Shown here one piece after another: positions 57,443-64,000 of a stretch of DNA of 64,000 nucleotides. Source of the stretch: Roseobacter fucihabitans (GTDB lineage Bacteria; Pseudomonadota; Alphaproteobacteria; Rhodobacterales; Rhodobacteraceae); assembly GCF_014337925.2 (NCBI RefSeq), contig NZ_CP143423.1, positions 712,501 through 776,500 on the forward strand, written 5' to 3'. Numbering within the stretch: position 1 is the stretch's first letter; each line of letters starts with the position of its first letter. The position numbers and the translations under genes are program-made. The notes under the pieces were generated by a model, which ran no database searches, had not been told where the DNA came from, and saw only the letters and a program-made list of their open reading frames with translations.

Positions 57443-58000
57443 ATGGCTCTTTTAATCGTCGGACTGATCCTTTGGGTCGGGACACATTATTTCAAACGCC
57501 TCGCCCCCGCGCAACGCGCCGGTATGGGCAATACGGGCCGGATCGTGACCACGATCGGCATCGTTGCGGGCCTGATCCTGATGATCATCGGATACCGGGC
57601 AGCGGATTTTATCACGGTCTGGAACCCGCCCGGCTTCCTCACGCATGTGAATAATACGCTGATGCTCGTTGCGCTCTGGGTCTATGGATCGAGTGCGGCA
57701 AAGGGTGCAAAGGCCTGGCCCGCTTATAAAACCCGCCATCCGCAACTGCTGGGCTTCAAGCTCTGGGCTTTCGCGCATTTGCTGGTGAATGGGGATCTGG
57801 CCTCGATCATTCTCTTTGGCGGATTGCTGGCCTGGGCCGTGGGCTCGGTGATCCTGATCAACCGCGCTGAGCCCGATTGGACACCGCCCGCACCTGCGGG
57901 CAAGGTCACCTACATCAGGTTGGTTGTCATCACGCTTGTGCTCTATGTGCTGATCGCGGCGGTGCATGTCTGGCTGGGCGTCTTGCCCTTTGGCGGCTGA
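57443..58000 (+). CDS. NnrU family membrane protein
   Basis: Membrane protein of 185 residues with about five hydrophobic segments. Family elements FKLWAFAHLLVNGDLASIIL and HYFKRLAPAQRAG are seen. NnrU was described with nitric oxide/nitrite metabolism and later linked to carotenoid isomerisation-type proteins; the role here is open. It lies five bases after mcl2 and 19 before the DUF1737 gene. Confidence 0.85.
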   Translation: MALLIVGLILWVGTHYFKRLAPAQRAGMGNTGRIVTTIGIVAGLILMIIGYRAADFITVWNPPGFLTHVNNTLMLVALWVYGSSAAKGAKAWPAYKTRHPQLLGFKLWAFAHLLVNGDLASIILFGGLLAWAVGSVILINRAEPDWTPPAPAGKVTYIRLVVITLVLYVLIAAVHVWLGVLPFGG

Positions 58001-58019
58001 ATTTTTTGCGGGGACCCAG

Positions 58020-58223
58020 ATGAAACTCTATCGATTTCTTTCCGAAGAGGACACCTCGACCTTTTGCCATAAGGTGACGGAAGCGCTCAACAAGGGCTGG
58101 GAGTTATACGGCTCCCCGACCCAGACCTTTGATCACGCGGCGGGTCTCATGCGCTGTGGTCAAGCGGTGGTAAAAGAAGTGAGCGGCACCTATACGCCTG
58201 ACACCAAACTGGGGGCGCAGTGA
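58020..58223 (+). CDS. DUF1737 family protein
   Basis: Small protein of 67 residues: MKLYRFLSEEDTSTFCHKV, LNKGWELYGSPTQTFD, MRCGQAVVKEV. It matches the DUF1737 pattern. The ATG at 58020 is chosen over upstream codons because it starts the conserved part. It overlaps the mch start (TGATG). Function unknown. Confidence 0.85.
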   Translation: MKLYRFLSEEDTSTFCHKVTEALNKGWELYGSPTQTFDHAAGLMRCGQAVVKEVSGTYTPDTKLGAQ

Positions 58224-59257
58224 TGGGTACGAAAACCAACGCGGGCCGCTTTTTTGAGGATTATAGTGTCGGGCAGGTGATCCACCACGCGGTGCCGCGT
58301 ACGGTAAAGATGGGCGAGCGCGCGCTCTATCACATGCTCTACCCGGCGCGGCATGCGCTCTATTCCTCGGATCAATTCGCACAGGGCTGCGGTCTGCCGT
58401 TCAGCCCGCTCGATGATATGATCGCTTTTCATGTGGTGTTCGGCAAAACCGTGCCGGATGTGTCGCTGAATGCGGTCGCGAACCTGGGCTATGCGCAGGG
58501 GCGTTGGATCACGCCGGTCTGGCCGGGTGATACGTTGCGCTCGGTCTCTGAGGTGATCGGGGTGAAACAGAACTCCAACGGCAAAACGGGTGTGGTCTGG
58601 GTGCGCACGCGCGGGCTGAACCAACATGATGAGATCGTGCTGGAATTCGTCCGTTGGGTCATGGTGCGCAAACGCGATGTGGATGCGGCGGCCCCTGAAA
58701 CGGTTGTGCCTGATTTGCCCGAGGCGGTGGCCGCCAGCGATCTGGTGATCCCCAAGGGCCTCGATTTCAGCAATTATGATTTCACGCTGGCTGGGGAGCC
58801 GCACCGTTGGGGGGATTACGGCGTCGGTGAGCAGATCGATCATGTGGACGGCGTCACAGTTGAGGAAGCCGAGCACATGATGGCCACACGCCTGTGGCAG
58901 AATACGTCCAAGGTGCATTTTGATACCTCTGCCCGGCCCGATGGCACGCGGTTGATCTATGGGGGGCATGTGATTTCCATGGCGCGCGCACTGTCGTTCA
59001 ACGGGCTGGCAAATGCGCAGATGGTCGTGGGGCTGAATGGGGGCGCACATGCGAACCCCTGCCTTTCGGGTGACACGATCCGGGCGTGGTCTGAGGTTTT
59101 GGACAAGGCCGAAACCAGCGCGCCGGGGGTCGGGGCTTTGCGTCTGCGACTGGTCGCGACGAAGGGCGGCGCGCCTTTTGAGTTGCGCGGGGCGGACGGT
59201 AAATACCTGCCGGATGTGCTGCTTGATCTGGACTATTGGGCGCTGGTGCCTGTGTGA
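58223..59257 (+). CDS. mch: Mesaconyl-CoA hydratase, Mch
   Basis: Converts mesaconyl-C1-CoA to methylmalyl-CoA in the ethylmalonyl-CoA pathway. The 344-residue product is a double hot-dog protein of the MaoC type: GRFFEDYSVGQVIHHAVPRT at the start, DDMIAFHVVFGKTVPDVSLN near 70 and HVISMARALSFNGLANAQ in the second half, as in Rhodobacter Mch. It shares the operon with mcl2, whose product acts on the malyl-CoA formed later. Ends in a GTGA overlap with a phosphatase gene. Confidence 0.9.
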   Translation: MGTKTNAGRFFEDYSVGQVIHHAVPRTVKMGERALYHMLYPARHALYSSDQFAQGCGLPFSPLDDMIAFHVVFGKTVPDVSLNAVANLGYAQGRWITPVWPGDTLRSVSEVIGVKQNSNGKTGVVWVRTRGLNQHDEIVLEFVRWVMVRKRDVDAAAPETVVPDLPEAVAASDLVIPKGLDFSNYDFTLAGEPHRWGDYGVGEQIDHVDGVTVEEAEHMMATRLWQNTSKVHFDTSARPDGTRLIYGGHVISMARALSFNGLANAQMVVGLNGGAHANPCLSGDTIRAWSEVLDKAETSAPGVGALRLRLVATKGGAPFELRGADGKYLPDVLLDLDYWALVPV

Positions 59258-59832
59258 TCGCCCAGGCGATATATCTGTCACACCCGGAGGTTGAGATTGA
59301 TCCCAATACGCCGGTTCCCGAGTGGGGTTTATCGGGAGTTGGCAGGGCGCGCACGGCGGCCCTGGCCGCGCGGCTTGGGGATTTGTCCGGCTGGAGCGTG
59401 GTGTCCAGCGGCGAACAAAAAGCGATAGAGACCGGCGAGCCGCTTGCGGCTCTGACCGGAAAGCCCTTGATCATCCGCGCGGATATGCATGAAAACGACC
59501 GCAGCGCGACGGGGTATCAGCCGCGCGCCGCTTTTGAGGCTTTGGCGGATGCGTTTTTTGCACAGCCCGATGTGTCGGTGCAGGGCTGGGAGAGCGCGCG
59601 TGCCGCACAGATGCGCATCGTGCAGGAAGTGCGCGCCGCCGTGCTCGAACATCCCGACATCCCGCTGATTTTTACCGGCCACGGGGGTGTCGGCACGCTG
59701 CTTTATTGTCACCTGGCGGGGCATCCGATTTCGCGACGTTGGGACCAGACCGGCGGCGGGCATTGGTTCCGGTTTGCGGCGGATATGTCCTCGGTTGAGC
59801 AGGGCTGGGCCGCGATGGAAACCTTGAGCTGA
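59254..59832 (+). CDS. Histidine phosphatase family protein
   Basis: Product of 192 residues. The usual RHG nucleophile motif appears as YLSHPEV near residue 8, keeping the His but not the Arg and Gly; a second His lies in FTGHGGVGTLL near 148. The GTG at 59254 overlaps the mch stop. The altered RHG makes the catalytic activity uncertain; related roseobacter proteins show similar SHPEV starts. Confidence 0.75.
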   Translation: MIAQAIYLSHPEVEIDPNTPVPEWGLSGVGRARTAALAARLGDLSGWSVVSSGEQKAIETGEPLAALTGKPLIIRADMHENDRSATGYQPRAAFEALADAFFAQPDVSVQGWESARAAQMRIVQEVRAAVLEHPDIPLIFTGHGGVGTLLYCHLAGHPISRRWDQTGGGHWFRFAADMSSVEQGWAAMETLS

Positions 59833-60504
59833 TAGGGGTCGGCAAGCTGCGTGGTTGCCGTTACGATCATGCCATGAAGTGTTTTTTCATGATCCTTGCG
59901 GCATCTATGGCCGGCGCTTCTACGGCATTGGCCTGCTGCGCCATGGGTTCGGGATGACGGTTGCGCGATACCTAAAGGAACGGTTTGCCGGGGCCGCCCG
60001 CTTGATCAGCGTCTATGGCCGGAAAGAGAACTCCGGCACGTCGCAGGAGGGGCCATGCGCCAAAGACGCGCGCGCAGAGAAAAGCGCATTGGGCTCAAGC
60101 CGGATTGGGGGTCTGCGGATACTCTGGCATGACGCGCGCTGAGGCGGCCATTACGCTTCTTTATCCCCATTTTTCACCGCTCGGCAGGCGATTGCCAAGC
60201 ATTTTGGCGAGAGGAACAAGGACAGGACGTTCTCACGATCCGACGTCACATGCGATGCTCAGAACGACCGCGAGATCTGTCCGGGTGGCCCAGAAATGCG
60301 ACATAGTTGGCGGATTTCTTGCGATCCCTCGCCGAAACCCGTGAAGACCAAGCCTCCCTTGCAGCGCTAATGGCCTCGCCGGTGCCGCCATAGATCGCCC
60401 GACAAAATATGGGCCGTCCCTAACTTCAAAGCGCAAAACCGAATGGCTTTTTCAGCGGAAACAGCATTCCCCGATCAGTCCTGAGTCCAAACAACCTGTT
60501 GCGA
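59833..60504. other. 672-base region without a convincing gene
   Basis: Between the phosphatase gene and the GlxA-type regulator. It contains a 27-codon frame at 59874-59957 that looks like a bare signal sequence (MILAASMAGASTALAC) and several basic frames without recognisable domains. It may be the debris of an exported-protein gene or a mobile element, but I could not identify either. Confidence 0.4.
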
Positions 60505-61506
60505 CTAGAACGTTGGTGCACGGCTGATGCGCCAGTTTTCCGGCGTGGTGTTATAGGCGGCTTTGAAAATTCGAATGAAGTGCGACACATCGGAGAATCC
60601 GGTATCTTGCGCAATTTGGGTCACGGAGCGTTTCGTGCGGTGTAAAAGGCGTTCCGCATGAGCCAAACGTATTCTCTTGCCCGCCTCAAACGGGGTCACT
60701 TTGAGCGCGCTATCAAAGCGCCGTTCCAGCGTCCTGGGGCTTACTTTCAATCGCGCGGCCAGGGCCGAAACTGTGGGTGGTGCGTCCAATCCTTGTTGCA
60801 ACAAGAGTAAGGCACGGCGGACAATGGGATCGTTTGTTGTCAGATCCAGGGGGAGCCCCGGTTGCGGGCGGTCTGCCTCCATGGCTTCGTCAATCATCAT
60901 GATCGACAGGCTCTTGCGTGCTGCGGCTTTACTGATATGGCGGTCCACCAAAAACGCCGCCAAATGGGCAGAACTGGTCCCCCCCGAACAGGTCAGCCGA
61001 TCCCGGTCGACGACAAAAATCTGATCGGACACCGGCTCCAACCCGTCAAATTGTTCCAGAAAGTCGTTGTGATGGAACCAGCTTACACAACACCGATACC
61101 CCTCTAGAAGCCCCGCCCTATGAAGTACAAATGATCCGGTGCAAACCCCAATCAAAGGGACGCGTGCTTGTGATGCGCGGTGCAGAAAGGCCGTGTATTC
61201 GGGTTCGAGCTGCTCCAACTCGCTCATCAGACCGCCGATCACCACGATGTAATCAAAGCGTTTGGGATCGCCAAGACGCTCGTCGGGGTGCACTGCGATG
61301 CCGCTTGATGAGGTCACGGGGTTCAAGTCTGATGACAGGACGCGCCAGTTGCACAGGATCGCACGCGACCGGTCGCCTTCATCAGAGGCCAGACGCAACA
61401 CGTCCACAAAATTGGCGAAAGCACAGATCGTGAAGCGCTGCGTCAGGATAAACCCTATTCTCAGGCGCGCGCGACCAGGGTAAGGGTCTGCTTTTGATTG
61501 CTTCAT
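60505..61506 (-). CDS. GlxA family AraC-type regulator with DJ-1/PfpI domain
   Basis: Product of 333 residues. The N-terminal two thirds form a DJ-1/PfpI-like domain (VIGGLMSELEQLEP, then VCTGSFVLHRAGLLEG with the nucleophile-elbow Cys). The C-terminal third is an AraC DNA-binding domain with the ISPRTLERRF-type VSPRTLERRFDSALK and IAQDTGFSDVSHFIRIFK helices. The ATG at 61506 is close to a perfect 15-base palindrome. Similar regulators (GbdR/SouR) control sarcosine and glycine betaine catabolism, which fits the divergent soxBDA operon. Confidence 0.88.
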   Translation of the reverse strand: MKQSKADPYPGRARLRIGFILTQRFTICAFANFVDVLRLASDEGDRSRAILCNWRVLSSDLNPVTSSSGIAVHPDERLGDPKRFDYIVVIGGLMSELEQLEPEYTAFLHRASQARVPLIGVCTGSFVLHRAGLLEGYRCCVSWFHHNDFLEQFDGLEPVSDQIFVVDRDRLTCSGGTSSAHLAAFLVDRHISKAAARKSLSIMMIDEAMEADRPQPGLPLDLTTNDPIVRRALLLLQQGLDAPPTVSALAARLKVSPRTLERRFDSALKVTPFEAGKRIRLAHAERLLHRTKRSVTQIAQDTGFSDVSHFIRIFKAAYNTTPENWRISRAPTF

Positions 61507-61507
61507 G

Positions 61508-61522
61508 GCGTTATTATAACGC
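61508..61522. promoter_or_regulatory. Perfect palindrome at the GlxA-type regulator start
   Basis: GCGTTATTATAACGC is a perfect 15-base palindrome around one central T, two bases upstream of the regulator ATG and 88 bases before soxB. A bound dimer here would block the regulator mRNA start, so an autoregulatory operator is plausible. Confidence 0.4.
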
Positions 61523-61609
61523 GGATATGACGTGATTATACAGCCCTTGCTGCTGGAAAAATGCAACAGTAGCTCCGCGTCAATGTTATCTGCTCAGGAA
61601 GGCTGCTCC

Positions 61610-62863
61610 ATGACCCATTTTTCCGGGATCTCGCTCCTCAGGAATGCTCTGTCCGGGCATAAGCAATGGCCCGAGCAATGGCCCGCTTCGCAGCCTAAAA
61701 AAGAATACGATGTGATCATTGTCGGCGCGGGGGGGCATGGTCTGGGTGCTGCTTATTACCTTGCCAAAGAGCATGGCATCACCAATGTTGCGGTGATCGA
61801 AAAAGGATGGCTGGGCGGCGGGAATACCGGGCGCAACACCACGATTATCCGATCGAATTATCTCTATGACGAAAGTGCGCGACTGTTCGATCATGCCCTT
61901 GATTTATGGGATAATTTGAGCACTGAATTGAATTACAACGTCATGTATTCCAAACGCGGCGTCATGATGCTGGCTCATAATGTCCATGACGTTCAGAGCT
62001 TTCAGCGTCATATTCATGCCAACCGTCTGAACGGCGTGGACAATCGGTGGCTTTCGGCAAAAGAAGCCAAGGCGTTTTGCCCGCCTCTCAACATTTCGCC
62101 AGATGCGCGGTATCCGGTGATGGGAGCGGCGCTGCAACAACGTGCGGGCACCGCGCGCCACGATGCGGTCGCCTGGGGTTATGCCCGCGCGGCGGCCAAG
62201 CGCGGCGTTGATATCATCCAGAACTGCCCGGTCATTTCGATCCGGCGCGGTGCGGACGGCGCGGTCGAAGGGGTCGAAACCGCGCGCGGGTTCATCAAAG
62301 CCAAAAAGATCGCCGTGTCCGCCGCCGGTCACACCTCTGTCGTGATGGATAGCGCTGGCGTGCGCATGCCGCTGGAAAGCTATCCGTTGCAAGCGCTTGT
62401 GTCCGAACCGATCAAGCCCGTGTTCCCCTGCGTCGTGATGTCCAATACCGTGCACGCCTATATCAGCCAGTCCGACAAGGGCGAATTGGTCATCGGCTCG
62501 GGCACCGATCAATATACCAGCTATTCACAGCGCGGGGGGCTGCCGTTGATCGAGCACACGGTTGCGGCGATTTGCGAGGTCTTCCCGATCTTCAACCGCA
62601 TGCGCATGCTGCGCAAATGGGGCGGGATCGTTGATGTGACACCTGACCGTTCGGCCATCCTCGGCAAGACGCCTGTCAAGGGGCTCTATGTCAATTGCGG
62701 CTGGGGCACGGGCGGTTTCAAGGCAACACCGGGGGCCGCGCATACGCTGGCCTGGACGGTTGCCAAGGATGAACCGCACCCCATTAACGCGCCTTTTACG
62801 CTGGAGCGTTTCACCACCGGCCGTCTGATTGACGAAGCCGCCGCCGCCGCCGTTGCGCATTGA
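61610..62863 (+). CDS. soxB: Sarcosine oxidase beta subunit, SoxB
   Basis: FAD/FMN-bearing catalytic subunit of heterotetrameric sarcosine oxidase; forms glycine, hydrogen peroxide and methylene-tetrahydrofolate. The 417-residue product has VGAGGHGLGAAYYLA near residue 36, GGGNTGRNTTIIRSNY near 66 and YVNCGWGTGGFKATPG near 363. The ATG at 61610 gives the family length and the frame continues upstream to 61532. soxD follows after 11 bases. Confidence 0.95.
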   Translation: MTHFSGISLLRNALSGHKQWPEQWPASQPKKEYDVIIVGAGGHGLGAAYYLAKEHGITNVAVIEKGWLGGGNTGRNTTIIRSNYLYDESARLFDHALDLWDNLSTELNYNVMYSKRGVMMLAHNVHDVQSFQRHIHANRLNGVDNRWLSAKEAKAFCPPLNISPDARYPVMGAALQQRAGTARHDAVAWGYARAAAKRGVDIIQNCPVISIRRGADGAVEGVETARGFIKAKKIAVSAAGHTSVVMDSAGVRMPLESYPLQALVSEPIKPVFPCVVMSNTVHAYISQSDKGELVIGSGTDQYTSYSQRGGLPLIEHTVAAICEVFPIFNRMRMLRKWGGIVDVTPDRSAILGKTPVKGLYVNCGWGTGGFKATPGAAHTLAWTVAKDEPHPINAPFTLERFTTGRLIDEAAAAAVAH

Positions 62864-62874
62864 GGAGATACAAA

Positions 62875-63174
62875 ATGCTATTGATACATTGCCCCTATTG
62901 CGACGAAGCCCTGCCCGAACTGGAATTCGCCTATGCCGGTGAGGCCCATATCGCGCGCCCGCAAGACCCCTCCAAACTGAGCGACGAGGCATGGCGCGAT
63001 TTTCTGTTCATCCGCACCAACGTCAAGGGGGTGCACGCGGAACGCTGGCGTCACATCAACGGGTGCGGGCGGTTTTTCAACGCGCTGCGCGACACAGTCA
63101 GTGACCGTTTCGTGACCACCTATAAGGCCGGAGAGGCCCGCCCTGACGCGTCCGCCCTGGAGGCCATGAAATGA
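62875..63174 (+). CDS. soxD: Sarcosine oxidase delta subunit, SoxD
   Basis: Zinc-binding small subunit, 99 residues. The zinc ligands are Cys6 and Cys9 (CPYC), His60 and Cys64 (HINGC), at the standard spacing. A GAGGAG lies about nine bases before the ATG at 62875. Its stop overlaps the soxA start (ATGA at 63171-63174). Confidence 0.94.
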   Translation: MLLIHCPYCDEALPELEFAYAGEAHIARPQDPSKLSDEAWRDFLFIRTNVKGVHAERWRHINGCGRFFNALRDTVSDRFVTTYKAGEARPDASALEAMK

Positions 63175-64000
63175 GTGATTTTCGCGTAAAAGACCGGGGT
63201 CGCCTCAACAGAGACAAGCCGGTAAACTTCACATTTGACGGCGAGAGTTTCAAAGGGTTTGAGGGCGATACCGTCGCATCTGCTTTGCTGGCCAATGGCG
63301 TTCACCTGATGGGGCGCAGCTTCAAATATCATCGTCCCCGCGGCGTGGTCACCGCAGGCTCCGAAGAGCCCAATGCGCTGATCGGCACAACGCGCGGCAA
63401 GGGTCGGTTCGAGCCGAACACCCGCGCCACGATTCAGGAAATCTACCAAGGTCTGGAGACCGAAAGCCAAAACAAATGGCCAACGCTCAAATTCGACCTT
63501 GGCGCGATTAATGACCGCCTTTATATGCTGTTTTCGGCTGGGTTCTATTACAAGACCTTCATGTGGCCGCGCAGCTTCTGGGACTCCGTCTATGAGCCGC
63601 TGATCCGCAGGGCTGCAGGTTTGGGAAAAGCCCCGACAGAGCCAGACCCCGACAATTATGCCAGCCGTTACCTGCATTGTGACGTCTTGATTGTTGGTGC
63701 CGGGCCTTCCGGGATTGCTGCCGCGCTGACCGCTGGGCGTGCAGGGTCCAAGGTGGTTTTGGTCGATGAAAACCCTGAAATGGGCGGCACGCTGCTGTCG
63801 GAACCTTCTGTATCTATCGACGATCAAGCCGCCTGGGATTGGCTTGCTGGCGCGGTGGCAGAGCTTGACCGGATGCCCAACGTAGCGCGCATGACGCGCA
63901 CCACGGCGATTGGGTATTACCACCAGAATATGATCGGTCTGGTCCAGAAATTGACAGACCACATGGCCGATGTGCCCGAAGGTGCCCCGCGCGAACGGAT
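63171..64000 (+). CDS. soxA: Sarcosine oxidase alpha subunit, SoxA (3' end outside window)
   Basis: The frame runs open to the window edge, 276 codons. N-terminus FRVKDRGRLNRDKPVNFTFD and FEGDTVASALLANGVHLMGR are typical of the SoxA ferredoxin-like region, and an NAD-binding VLIVGAGPSGIAAAL follows near residue 180. The full subunit is about 1000 residues. It completes the soxBDA set; soxG would be expected beyond the window. Confidence 0.93.
   Translation, partial: MSDFRVKDRGRLNRDKPVNFTFDGESFKGFEGDTVASALLANGVHLMGRSFKYHRPRGVVTAGSEEPNALIGTTRGKGRFEPNTRATIQEIYQGLETESQNKWPTLKFDLGAINDRLYMLFSAGFYYKTFMWPRSFWDSVYEPLIRRAAGLGKAPTEPDPDNYASRYLHCDVLIVGAGPSGIAAALTAGRAGSKVVLVDENPEMGGTLLSEPSVSIDDQAAWDWLAGAVAELDRMPNVARMTRTTAIGYYHQNMIGLVQKLTDHMADVPEGAPRER

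Overview
The window looks like a chromosomal segment of an alphaproteobacterium of the order Rhodobacterales, most likely a marine Roseobacter-group member. The evidence is gene content and order: a DUF1150 gene beside a small heat-shock protein, a smoEFGKS-mtlK polyol operon laid out as in Rhodobacter sphaeroides, a TCA-cycle block mdh-sucC-sucD-sucA-sucB-lpd, mcl2 and mch of the ethylmalonyl-CoA pathway, a VPLPA-CTERM protein, and soxBDA. Almost all genes are G+C rich and tightly packed, with many 4-base ATGA or GTGA overlaps.

Layout. 1-3.9 kb: end of a PhnM-like hydrolase, purK/purE, DUF465, Hsp20, DUF1150 and a PhzF-like epimerase. 4.1-10.4 kb: an orphan cytochrome P450, trxB divergent from an Lrp/AsnC regulator, the lgt-midA-pgeF operon and a UbiK-like protein. 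10.6-13.3 kb: YbjN-like gene, proC, CsaA-like gene and a 2-hydroxyacid dehydrogenase. 13.6-16.9 kb: a 1094-residue RTX-type protein made of four copies of a ~238-residue module. 17.2-27.9 kb: polyol catabolism, with a GatZ/KbaZ-family gene and PfkB kinase divergent from a LacI regulator, followed by an ABC transporter and three dehydrogenase genes, of which mtlK is broken. 27.9-38.5 kb: TlpA-like thioredoxin, argH, two mini-lipoproteins, DUF2834, lysA, a TIGR02302/DUF4175 protein, a zinc-ribbon protein, ftsEX, a PlsC-like acyltransferase and a PPOX flavoprotein gene with an in-frame amber codon.

38.6-54.9 kb: the TCA block on the minus strand. It is interrupted by MAPEG-type membrane proteins and a MAPEG remnant between sucB and lpd, and by a run of small exported or lipid-anchored proteins sharing a two-cysteine pattern between sucC and sucA. 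55-59.8 kb: TauE exporter, small periplasmic protein, and the operon mcl2-nnrU-DUF1737-mch-histidine phosphatase. 60.5-64 kb: a GlxA/AraC regulator divergent from soxB-soxD-soxA, the last running off the window.

How the genes fit together. The polyol block imports a hexitol, oxidises it to a ketose and probably phosphorylates it, with the GatZ-family protein likely producing a fructose phosphate. The suc/lpd/mdh block runs the lower TCA cycle, and mcl2/mch feed acetyl-CoA carbon into it. Sarcosine oxidase supplies glycine and C1 units. No CRISPR array, rRNA, tRNA, prophage or intact insertion sequence was recognised. The most unusual items are the four-module RTX protein, the two-cysteine exported protein set inside the suc operon, a paired TGTGATCACA site upstream of sucC, and three broken genes (mtlK, the PPOX gene, a MAPEG copy).
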